Under the pieces are notes generated by a model. The model made no database searches. It was not told the DNA's origin and saw nothing but the letters and a program-made list of their open reading frames with translations. A program made the position numbers and the translations under genes. 64,000 nucleotides of DNA from Thioclava indica (lineage in GTDB: Bacteria; Pseudomonadota; Alphaproteobacteria; Rhodobacterales; Rhodobacteraceae): positions 1-64,000 of the forward strand of contig NZ_AUNB01000012.1 of the NCBI RefSeq assembly GCF_000714545.1, given 5' to 3'. Positions 32,602 through 40,457 of the stretch are shown in pieces. Every line of letters starts with the position of its first letter. Position 1 is the first letter of the stretch.

Positions 32602-34418
32602 CAGCCCTCCATCGCCTCCAGCTCGTCGATAAAGCCCTCGATCATCGACAGGCCCTTGTCCCAGAACGCGGGGTCGGTGGCATCCAGCCCGAAGGGGGCG
32701 AGCAGTTCCTTGTGATGCATGGATCCGCCCGCTTCGAGCATCGCGAAATACTTGTCTTGGAAGCCCTGCGGTTCGGCCTCGTAAGCGGCATAAAGTGCGT
32801 TCACCAGACCATCGCCGAACGCATAGGCGTAGACGTAGAACGGCGAGTGGACGAAATGCGGGATGTAGGACCAGAAGGTTTCGTATCCGGGCATGAATTC
32901 GAACACCGGACCTAAAGATTCACCCTGCACCGACATCCACAAGGCGTTGATATCTTCGGGCGTTAGCTCACCCTCCGCGCGCGCGGCATGCAGCTTGCAT
33001 TCGAAATCGTAAAACGCGATCTGGCGCACGACCGTGTTGATCATGTCCTCGACCTTGCCCGCGAGCATGGTCTTACGTTCCTCTTGCGTCTTGGCCCCCG
33101 CTAGCAGCTTGCGGAAGGTCAGCATCTCGCCAAAGACGCTGGCAGTTTCGGCCAAGGTCAGCGGGGTTGAGGCCAGCATCTCGCCCTGTTTCGCCGCCAA
33201 CACCTGATGCACGCCGTGGCCCAACTCATGCGCCAGCGTCATCACATCGCGCGGTTTGCCAAGGTAGTTGAGCATCACATAGGGGTGCACGGTGGTCACG
33301 GTCGGATGGGCGAACGCACCCGGAGCCTTACCCGGTTTCACGCCCGCATCAATCCAGCCGCGATCAAAGAAAGGTTGCGCGATCTCGGCCATGCGCGGAT
33401 CAAACCCGGCATAGGCATCCAGCACAGTGGCTTTGGCTTCGTCCCATTGGATCTCGCGCGGGTCTTCGGCCGGCAGCGGCGCGTTGCGATCCCAGATTTG
33501 CAGCTTGTCCAGACCCAGCCATTTCGCCTTGAGTTTGTAGTAGCGATGGCTGAGGCGCGGATAGGCGGCGACCACGGCATTGCGCAGGGCCTCGACCACC
33601 TCGGGTTCGACATCGTTGGACAGGTGGCGACCCGTTTGGGGCGTGGGCATCTTGCGCCAGCGATCCTCGATCTCTTTTTCCTTGGCCAGCGTGTTGTGGA
33701 TACGTGAGAAGGTGCGGATATTTTCGCTAAACACTTTCGCCAGCGCTTGCGCCGCCGCTTCGCGTTTGGCGCGGTCGTGATCGGACAGAAGTGTTGTGGT
33801 GGCCTCAAGGCTAAGGGTCTCGCCCAGCACATCAAATTCCAGCGCGGCGGTGGTTTCGTCAAACAAGCGGTTCCACGCAGCCGCCCCGACGACCGATTGA
33901 TCGTGCAGGAATTTTTCCATCTCATCGGAAAGCTGATGCGGTTTCATCGCGCGCATCCGGTCGAAGACGGGCTTGTAGCGCGCCACCTGCGGATCGGCGA
34001 ACACCGCTTCGTAATGCGCGTCGTTGATACGGTTGAATTCAAGGCTGAAAAACACGAGCGGCGTGGTGAATGTCGTGATCTTGTCCTGCGCATCTGCCAT
34101 CTGTTTGACGCGCGCGCCATCGCCAGTGTTTTGATAATAGCGCAGCCCGACATAAGACATCACGCGGCCCGCTTTTTCCTCGATCGCCTCATAGCGCGCG
34201 ATGCACTCGGCCATGCCGCGCGCATCCAGATCGGCGAGCTTGCCCTGATAATCGCGTGCAAAGGCGGCGCAGTTTTCTTCCAGCCACGCCATATCGGCGG
34301 CAAGTTCGGGCGCGTCGGGCGCAGGATACAGATCGCTCAGATCCCAGTCGGGAAGCTCGCCGAACGCCCCCGAATTTGCATTGGCATCATAAACAGGGCG
34401 GGGGGGCGTGAATGTCAT
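32601..34418 (-). CDS. pepF: Oligoendopeptidase F (M3 family)
   Basis: The 605-residue cytoplasmic zinc peptidase cleaves short oligopeptides. The active-site motif HELGHGVH is at residues 397-404, with His397, Glu398 and His401, and the third ligand Glu lies in LAETASVFGE downstream. The length and the M3-type helical body fit PepF of the clade common in alphaproteobacteria. It may help with signal-peptide or peptide turnover. An HNH endonuclease gene of different composition follows with a one-base overlap. The region 34419-34618 separates it from the divergent Anbu operon and should hold both promoters. Confidence 0.95.
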   Translation of the reverse strand: MTFTPPRPVYDANANSGAFGELPDWDLSDLYPAPDAPELAADMAWLEENCAAFARDYQGKLADLDARGMAECIARYEAIEEKAGRVMSYVGLRYYQNTGDGARVKQMADAQDKITTFTTPLVFFSLEFNRINDAHYEAVFADPQVARYKPVFDRMRAMKPHQLSDEMEKFLHDQSVVGAAAWNRLFDETTAALEFDVLGETLSLEATTTLLSDHDRAKREAAAQALAKVFSENIRTFSRIHNTLAKEKEIEDRWRKMPTPQTGRHLSNDVEPEVVEALRNAVVAAYPRLSHRYYKLKAKWLGLDKLQIWDRNAPLPAEDPREIQWDEAKATVLDAYAGFDPRMAEIAQPFFDRGWIDAGVKPGKAPGAFAHPTVTTVHPYVMLNYLGKPRDVMTLAHELGHGVHQVLAAKQGEMLASTPLTLAETASVFGEMLTFRKLLAGAKTQEERKTMLAGKVEDMINTVVRQIAFYDFECKLHAARAEGELTPEDINALWMSVQGESLGPVFEFMPGYETFWSYIPHFVHSPFYVYAYAFGDGLVNALYAAYEAEPQGFQDKYFAMLEAGGSMHHKELLAPFGLDATDPAFWDKGLSMIEGFIDELEAMEG

Positions 34419-34618
34419 AGCGTCCTCTTGGTGTGGCTGTCGGTCTTGAGATAGGGGGGATGGGGTGGAAATGGCAAGGGGTGCGTAAAATTTGGGCAGC
34501 GGACCACAAATGTAGCATCGTTCGCCTCATTGCGCACCACAACCGCAGCGATTGCCTTTCCCTGCGGATGCTCTAGCCTTAGAAATGAGGTAGGGAAGCA
34601 GGAGTAGCCGCGATCGCA

Positions 34619-36031
34619 ATGACAGAGTATTTCAACGAGATGTTCGACGGGGATCAGGTGCGTGCGCCCTATAGCGCGCTGGATGGCTGGACCCGCGATA
34701 TGCCCGCCGATTTACGTGCCATGAAACAGGCCGAGGCAGAGGCCATGTTTCGTCGGATCGGGATCACATTTGCGGTTTATGGTGAGGGCGGCGACCCGGA
34801 TCGATTGATCCCGTTCGATATGTTTCCCCGCGTGTTCACGCAAATGGAGTGGCGCAAACTTGAACGCGGCATCAAGCAGCGTGCCCGTGCGTTGAATGCC
34901 TTTTTGCTCGATGTCTATGGCCGCGGTGAGATCGTGCGCGCCGGACGCATCCCAGCCCGTCTCGTCTATCAAAACGAGGCTTATGAGCGTGCTGTTAGCG
35001 GTTTCGTGCCGCCGCGCGGTATCTACAGCCATATAGTGGGCATTGATCTGGTGCGCACCGGGCGTGATCAGTTCTACGTCCTTGAAGACAACTGCCGCAC
35101 GCCCTCGGGTGTGTCCTATATGCTGGAAAACCGCGAGATCATGATGCGGATGTTCCCGCAGCTTTTCCGCGACAACCGGATCGAGCCGGTCGAGGGCTAC
35201 CCCGAGGCGCTGCGGCGCACTCTGGCCTCGGTTGCGCCTGCGAAATGCACTGGCGAGCCGACAATCGCGATCCTCACGCCGGGGCATTTCAACTCGGCTT
35301 ATTATGAACATTCCTTCTTGGCCGATCTGATGGGTGTGGATCTGGTCGAAGGGGCCGATTTGTTCGTTGAGGGCGGGTTCTGCTGGATGCGCACCACCGA
35401 GGGGCCGCAAAAGCTGGATGTGATTTATCGCAGGCTGGATGATGCCTATCTCGATCCGCTGTGCTTCCGTCCTGATTCCATGCTGGGCGTGCCGGGGCTG
35501 ATGGATGTCTATCGCTCGGGCGGGGTGACGATTACCTCGGCGCCCGGTGCCGGTGTGGCCGATGACAAGGCGATCTATACTTTCGTGCCGGAAATGATCC
35601 GCTTTTATCTGGGCGAAGAGCCGCTTCTGGAAAACGTGCCGACATGGCAATGTGCCAAGGAAGATGATCTGAAATACGTGCTCGACAAGATTGGTGAACT
35701 GGTCGTCAAGGAGGTTCATGGATCGGGCGGTTACGGGATGCTGGTAGGGCCGAAATCCACCAAAGAGCAGATTGAGATTTTCCGTCATAAGATCATGGAA
35801 GATCCCGACAATTATATCGCCCAACCGACGCTGGCGCTGTCCACCACCCCGACTTTCGTCGAGGAAGGGGTGGCCCCGCGCCATGTCGATCTGCGGCCGT
35901 ATTGCCTTGTAGGGGATAAAATCGAACTGATGCCAGGCGGATTAACGCGCGTGGCACTGACCGAAGGCTCGCTGGTGGTGAATTCAAGCCAGGGTGGCGG
36001 CGTCAAAGATACTTGGGTTCTGGCGGAGTGA
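34619..36031 (+). CDS. Circularly permuted ATP-grasp protein (DUF404/DUF407)
   Basis: The 470-residue soluble protein matches the circularly permuted ATP-grasp family. Recognisable blocks are RAPYSALDGW at the start, RALNAFLLDVYG, the metal/ATP-binding EDNCRTPSGVSYMLENR, then TPGHFNSAYYEHSFLA, VDLVEGADL and VKEVHGSGGYGML. Such enzymes form peptide-like bonds with ATP, probably adding amino acids or making short peptides. It opens a four-gene set with alpha-E, transglutaminase and Anbu proteins. The next start is 5 bases after the stop. The start is chosen as the ATG after GGAGTAGCC. Confidence 0.93.
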   Translation: MTEYFNEMFDGDQVRAPYSALDGWTRDMPADLRAMKQAEAEAMFRRIGITFAVYGEGGDPDRLIPFDMFPRVFTQMEWRKLERGIKQRARALNAFLLDVYGRGEIVRAGRIPARLVYQNEAYERAVSGFVPPRGIYSHIVGIDLVRTGRDQFYVLEDNCRTPSGVSYMLENREIMMRMFPQLFRDNRIEPVEGYPEALRRTLASVAPAKCTGEPTIAILTPGHFNSAYYEHSFLADLMGVDLVEGADLFVEGGFCWMRTTEGPQKLDVIYRRLDDAYLDPLCFRPDSMLGVPGLMDVYRSGGVTITSAPGAGVADDKAIYTFVPEMIRFYLGEEPLLENVPTWQCAKEDDLKYVLDKIGELVVKEVHGSGGYGMLVGPKSTKEQIEIFRHKIMEDPDNYIAQPTLALSTTPTFVEEGVAPRHVDLRPYCLVGDKIELMPGGLTRVALTEGSLVVNSSQGGGVKDTWVLAE

Positions 36032-36035
36032 TGAC

Positions 36036-36992
36036 ATGCTAAGCCGGACGGCGGAAAATCTGTTTTGGGTCGCGCGCTACATGGAGCGCGCGGAAACGAT
36101 GGCGCGACTGCTGGAAGTGGGGTCGCGAATTTCGCTGACGCCCTCTGCGGGGCATGGTCACAGATCGGACTGGGAAAGTCTGCTGCAAGCCTCGGGCACG
36201 GCCGAGGGGTTCTGGGCGAAATACGGCGACCCGGTGCAGCGCAATATCGAAAGCTATCTGTTCTTTGATCGCGACAATCCGTCATCGGTGATTTCGTGCA
36301 TCGAACGGGCGCGCGAGAACGCCCGCATCGTTCGCACGGCGATCACCGGGCAGGTCTGGGACACGCTCAACACCGCGTTCCAGCAGATCCGCCAGATCGA
36401 ACGTCAGCCGCGTTCTGAGATGGAGCTGGGCGAGCTGTGCGACTGGGTGAACCGTCAATCGGCGCTGCTGCGTGGCTCGATGGATGGCACGATGCTGCGC
36501 AATGACGGCTTCTTTTTCATGAACCTGGGCTACGCGCTAGAGCGGGCCGACAACACCGCGCGTCTGATCGACGTGAAGTACTTCGTGTTATTGCCATCGA
36601 TCGGGATGGTCGGCTCGGGGCTGGATAATTACCAATGGCGGGTGCTGTTGCGCGCGCTGAATGCGCATCGGGCGTTTCACTGGGCTTATGGTGGCGAAAT
36701 CACATCGGCCAAGATCGTCGATTTCCTGATCCTCAACTCGGCGAGCCCGCGCTCGCTGCTGTCATCGACCAAGAAGGCGATGCACCATCTGGACAATCTG
36801 GCGACCTATTACAACAAGCCCGCTGGCCCGGCACAAGAAAGCGCACATGCCTTGGTTGCCGCGTTGTCAGCCACGCCTGTCCCCGAGATTTTCGACGAAG
36901 GGTTGCATGAATTCCTGACGCGTTTCATTCAGGATATCGGCGCGCTGACCGGTCTGGTGCAGCGCAACTACCTGAGTGGAGAGGCGCGATGA
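36036..36992 (+). CDS. Alpha-E domain protein (DUF403)
   Basis: The 318-residue, all-helical protein begins with the family hallmark MLSRTAENLFWVARYMERAETMARLLEV and continues with WESLLQASG, NPSSVISCIERARENARIVR and FMNLGYALERADNTARLIDVKY (seen in parts). These conserved Arg/Glu-rich helices are thought to act with the ATP-grasp partner. It has no signal peptide. It lies between the ATP-grasp gene (5-base gap) and the transglutaminase gene (4-base ATGA overlap), in the order typical of this association. The biochemical role is unproven. Confidence 0.93.
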   Translation: MLSRTAENLFWVARYMERAETMARLLEVGSRISLTPSAGHGHRSDWESLLQASGTAEGFWAKYGDPVQRNIESYLFFDRDNPSSVISCIERARENARIVRTAITGQVWDTLNTAFQQIRQIERQPRSEMELGELCDWVNRQSALLRGSMDGTMLRNDGFFFMNLGYALERADNTARLIDVKYFVLLPSIGMVGSGLDNYQWRVLLRALNAHRAFHWAYGGEITSAKIVDFLILNSASPRSLLSSTKKAMHHLDNLATYYNKPAGPAQESAHALVAALSATPVPEIFDEGLHEFLTRFIQDIGALTGLVQRNYLSGEAR

Positions 36993-37801
36993 TCCTTACA
37001 GTCGATCATGTGACGACATATTCCTACGACACAGCGATGGGGGCTTCGGTGCAATCGCTGCGCCTGTTTCCCTCGCGGTTTAGTGGCCAACGCGAGATCG
37101 ACTGGCATGTCGCCGTCGAAGGCGGCATCCGCGGCGGTGAGTTTCGCGACGGGGCGGGCGATAAGGTCGAAAGCTGGTCGGTGCGCCCTCCGGTCGAGGA
37201 GGTCGTCGTGACGGTGCGGGGGCAGATCGAAACGATAGATACGGCGGGCGTGTTGCGCGGTCACCGCGAGTTGGTACATCCGATGGCCTATTTGCGCGAA
37301 ACGACCGCGACATGGATCGACGAGGGGTTGTCGAAACTGGCTGCGGAAGCCGTGGCGGATTGCACAGAGACGCTGGATTGTGCGCATCGCCTGAGTGCGG
37401 CTGTGTCCGAGGCGATTTCTTACGAACCCGGCACGACCGACGCCCACACCACTGCCGCCGAGGCTTTGGCCCAAGGCAAGGGCGTGTGTCAGGATCATGC
37501 GCATGCGCTGATTGCCGTGGCGCGCGCCCATGACATGCCGGCCCGATACGTTTCGGGGTATCTGTTTGCCACCGAAGATGGGGCGCCCCATGAGGCCGCT
37601 CATGCGTGGACGGAAATCTGGATCGAGGGCATGGGCTGGATCGGCTTTGACGCCGCCAATAGCTGCTGCCCCGATGATCGCTACATCCGTCTGGGGTCCG
37701 GTTTAGACGCGAATGAGGCCGCGCCAATTCGCGGTATCACCCAAGGCGGATCGGAAGAGCGCCTAAACGTCACAGTTGCTCTTGAGCAAGTCCAGCAATA
37801 A
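36989..37801 (+). CDS. Transglutaminase-family protein of the Anbu operon
   Basis: The 270-residue protein has the bacterial transglutaminase N-terminal beta domain (ILTVDHVTTYSYDTAM, SLRLFPSR) and a catalytic core with Cys167 in KGVCQDHAH, His205 in HAWTEIW and Asp221 in GFDAANS. It is probably a peptidase or peptide ligase that acts on the product of the ATP-grasp and alpha-E proteins. It overlaps the alpha-E gene by 4 bases and precedes the Anbu gene by 33. It differs clearly from the separate transglutaminase at 26312. Confidence 0.93.
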   Translation: MILTVDHVTTYSYDTAMGASVQSLRLFPSRFSGQREIDWHVAVEGGIRGGEFRDGAGDKVESWSVRPPVEEVVVTVRGQIETIDTAGVLRGHRELVHPMAYLRETTATWIDEGLSKLAAEAVADCTETLDCAHRLSAAVSEAISYEPGTTDAHTTAAEALAQGKGVCQDHAHALIAVARAHDMPARYVSGYLFATEDGAPHEAAHAWTEIWIEGMGWIGFDAANSCCPDDRYIRLGSGLDANEAAPIRGITQGGSEERLNVTVALEQVQQ

Positions 37802-37834
37802 GGTCGCGCTGATCAGGGGGATCAGGGGAAAATT

Positions 37835-38560
37835 ATGACCTATTGCGTCGGCTTGCTTTTGAATGCGGGCATGGTTCTGCTGTCAGATACGCGCACCAAT
37901 GGTGGGCTGGACAATATTGCGACCTATCGCAAGATGTTCACCTTCGAAGATCCCGGTGAGCGGGTGATTGCGATCATGACGGCGGGGTCGCTGTCGGTGA
38001 CGCAAACCACGCTGGCGCGGCTGCGCGAAGATATCGGCTCTTCAGATGCGACGGGCGAAACCTCGATTATGCTTGCGCCGACAATGCTTAAGGTGGCCGA
38101 GATCATCGGCAACACGATGGCAGGCGTGCGCAAAGAGATCGTGAGCCGGATGGAGATGGAGCGGGTCTCGACCTCTGCCTCGATCATCGTCGCGGGTCAG
38201 CGCGCGGGCGGCGAAATGCGGATGTTTCTGATCTACCCCGAGGGCAATTTCATCGAAGCGACCGAGGACACGCCGTTCCTGCAAATCGGCGAGCATAAAT
38301 ACGGCAAGCCGATTCTCGACCGGGTGGTTGAATCTGAAACCTCGCTGGAAGATGCGCAAAAGGCGGTGCTTTTGTCGATGGATTCGACGCTGCGCTCGAA
38401 CCTGTCGGTCGGGATGCCGCTGGATCTGGCGGTGATTGCGAATAATGACTGCAAGATCACGATGCAGCGTCGCCTTGAGGCGGGCGATCCCGATTTCGCG
38501 CGCATGTCCGAGGCGTGGTCAACCGCGCTGCGCGACAGCTTTACGCAGATTCAGCTTTAA
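37835..38560 (+). CDS. Anbu, proteasome-type peptidase (ancestral beta subunit)
   Basis: The 241-residue protein is a bacterial proteasome homologue. The mature N-terminus should be Thr2 of MTYCVGLLLN, the proteasome nucleophile, with no propeptide. Asp18 in LLSDTRTN and Lys33 in TYRKMF are in the positions of the proteasome Asp17 and Lys33. The body continues with IMTAGSLSVTQ and SASIIVAGQRAGGEMRMFLI. Anbu proteins form open helical or ring assemblies and their peptidase activity has been hard to show. It closes the ATP-grasp, alpha-E, transglutaminase operon. Its last 20 bases overlap the convergent hydrolase gene. Confidence 0.95.
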   Translation: MTYCVGLLLNAGMVLLSDTRTNGGLDNIATYRKMFTFEDPGERVIAIMTAGSLSVTQTTLARLREDIGSSDATGETSIMLAPTMLKVAEIIGNTMAGVRKEIVSRMEMERVSTSASIIVAGQRAGGEMRMFLIYPEGNFIEATEDTPFLQIGEHKYGKPILDRVVESETSLEDAQKAVLLSMDSTLRSNLSVGMPLDLAVIANNDCKITMQRRLEAGDPDFARMSEAWSTALRDSFTQIQL

Positions 38561-39515
38561 TCGCTGCTGCCGCTCCGGCCGCATCAAACACCGCCACGCA
38601 GCCATCATAAAAACGCGCGCGCGTGGCGGGCACTTCCATCATGAGCTCGTGCTCGGCACCGGGGATCACGTCGAATGTGGCACCGGGCCAGCGTCCCATC
38701 CGGTCATGCACCGAAGGCGTGTAAACGATCTTCTCGATGCCCCCAAGCGCGCAATAGCACGGCAGATCGGGCGAGGGCAGCGCGGCCAGCGCCTCACATT
38801 CCAAGATGCTTTCAGCAACCCAGTGGACCGTCGGCCCGGCCAGCGTCAGTGCAGGCTCTTTGGCGGCCTGATCAATCAGCCAGGCCCACATCTCGGGGTC
38901 GCGGGTCAGTCGGTTTTTCTCAAAACTGTCGCGATAGACATAGGTTTGCGCGTTCATGCCCGGCGGGAAACCCTCGGCCATGAAAGAATCCCCGAACAGT
39001 TGCGCGATGATGATGCGCAGCGGATGCAGCAATGTGGGCACTTTAATGCCCCACATCGGCGCAGAGAACGCGGCGGCGGCAAAAGGATGGTCCGTGCTTT
39101 GAAGCGCGCGCAGCCCGATCGCGCCGCCCATCGAATGGCCGACAAAGTAAAACGGGCGCGGCAGGTTGAGTTCATGCGCGGCTTTGATCACGGCTTTCAG
39201 GTCAAGCTGATAATCCATGATGCCGCCAACATGACCCTTCATCGGGTCGTTGGGCAGCAAACGGTCGGCCAAGCCCTGACCGCGCCAGTCCACCGCCAGC
39301 ATGGCATAGCCGCGCGCCGCGAATTCGACCGCAGCGGGGCCGTATTTCTCAACGTATTCCGTGCGTCCGCATAGCAAGAACACCGTGCCACGCGGCTGCG
39401 CGGGACCGGGCCAATGGCCAAATCGGATGCGCAGACCGTCTTCGGTTTTCAGCCAATAGGCCGCGCCCCCCTCGGGGCCGCGTGCAATCGCGTCATTCAG
39501 GGGGGCACGTTCCAT
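38541..39515 (-). CDS. Alpha/beta hydrolase, lysophospholipase-like
   Basis: The 324-residue hydrolase carries the nucleophile elbow GHSMGG (in YFVGHSMGGAIG), a cap region, the acid near the fold's late part, and a late His in GAEHELMME. The pattern RGTVFLLCGRTEYVEKYG and VDWRGQGLADR fits the PldB / monoacylglycerol lipase group. It probably cleaves lysophospholipids or monoacylglycerols. The start overlaps the SCP2-gene stop by one base (TAATG), so the two form an operon with a lipid theme. Its 3' end overlaps the Anbu gene on the other strand. Confidence 0.9.
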   Translation of the reverse strand: MERAPLNDAIARGPEGGAAYWLKTEDGLRIRFGHWPGPAQPRGTVFLLCGRTEYVEKYGPAAVEFAARGYAMLAVDWRGQGLADRLLPNDPMKGHVGGIMDYQLDLKAVIKAAHELNLPRPFYFVGHSMGGAIGLRALQSTDHPFAAAAFSAPMWGIKVPTLLHPLRIIIAQLFGDSFMAEGFPPGMNAQTYVYRDSFEKNRLTRDPEMWAWLIDQAAKEPALTLAGPTVHWVAESILECEALAALPSPDLPCYCALGGIEKIVYTPSVHDRMGRWPGATFDVIPGAEHELMMEVPATRARFYDGCVAVFDAAGAAAAIKAESA

Positions 39516-39802
39516 TAGGCGAGGGCCGCACCAAGTTGCATGGCCAGACCCATCGAGCCGTCAACTTTCAGCTTGCCCGACATGAACGCCGCCGTCGGGT
39601 TCACGTCACCGTTCAGCATCCCCTCAAAGGTTTCGCGGTCTGCAGTCATCACGACTTCGGCGTCGTCATCGCCTTCGCGCACACCGTTTTCATCCACGAT
39701 GATCGAGCCTTCATCTTCGATCACGAATTTCGCAGTCGACGAAAAACCATCGGGCAGTTTCACTTTCAGCGCTTCGACCGCCTTGTTGATCACTTCGCTC
39801 AT
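39515..39802 (-). CDS. SCP2 sterol-binding domain protein
   Basis: The 95-residue protein is a single SCP2 domain: VNKAVEAL-like start (INKAVEALKVKLPDG), then the beta strands FVIEDEGSIIVDENG and VVMTADRETFEGMLNGDVN, and the closing helix MSGKLKVDGSMGLAMQLG. Such domains bind lipids or acyl-CoA in a hydrophobic tunnel. Three ATG codons stand in a row; the third (39802) is the best placed, six bases after GGAGG. It is translated just ahead of the lysophospholipase-like gene. Confidence 0.92.
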   Translation of the reverse strand: MSEVINKAVEALKVKLPDGFSSTAKFVIEDEGSIIVDENGVREGDDDAEVVMTADRETFEGMLNGDVNPTAAFMSGKLKVDGSMGLAMQLGAALA

Positions 39803-39866
39803 CATCATCCTCCAGATTTGAAAACCGGGCTCTCGCATTTTCCGGCATTTGTATTACTCTAGTGTT

Positions 39867-40439
39867 ATGTGGCACCGGATAAACAGTTTCAAATATGCCG
39901 TCACGGCATTTTGCTTGAGCGCTTCGCTTGCGGCAATGGCGGCTTTCCCCGCCTATTCCGAAACAGCGGGGCTGGACCCCTATTTCAAAGAGCTGGCCGA
40001 TCCCAACGAACAGGGCTGGGCGCGCGCCGAGGCCGATATTCGCCGGGCGTGGTCGCGCTCTGGCTCGCCGAGTATGGATTTGCTGCTCAAACGCGGCGAA
40101 ACCGCACTGGACGAGGGCGATACCGATGCCGCGATTGAGCATTTCACCGCCCTGACGGATCACGCCCCCGATTTCGCCGAAGGTTGGAACGGGCGCGCGA
40201 CTGCCTATTTCATGGCCGGGCTATATGGCCCTGCGGCCCGTGATATCGCCCATGTTCTCAAACTTGAGCCGCGCCATTGGGCGGCATTGGCGGGTTTAGG
40301 GGCAATGCTTGAGGAAATGGACGATGCACCGCGCGCCTTAGAGGCCTATCAGGCGTCTTTCGCCTTGAACCCGCATCAACAGGATGTGAAAGACGCTATC
40401 GCGCGTCTGCAAAAGACGCATCAGGGAACGGCACTTTAA
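39867..40439 (+). CDS. Secreted tetratricopeptide-repeat protein
   Basis: The 190-residue protein starts with a signal peptide (FKYAVTAFCLSASLAAMAAFPAYS-ET, cleavage about residue 30) and then two to three TPR-like repeats from about residue 70. The clearest are DAAIEHFTALTDHAPDFAEGWNGRA and PRALEAYQASFALNPHQQ (read in parts). It is likely a periplasmic scaffold. A TTG at 39849 could add six residues, but the ATG at 39867 is preferred. It lies 18 bases ahead of the SUV3-like helicase gene, though no functional link is known. Confidence 0.85.
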   Translation: MWHRINSFKYAVTAFCLSASLAAMAAFPAYSETAGLDPYFKELADPNEQGWARAEADIRRAWSRSGSPSMDLLLKRGETALDEGDTDAAIEHFTALTDHAPDFAEGWNGRATAYFMAGLYGPAARDIAHVLKLEPRHWAALAGLGAMLEEMDDAPRALEAYQASFALNPHQQDVKDAIARLQKTHQGTAL

Positions 40440-40457
40440 GGCCGACAGGAATTTGCA

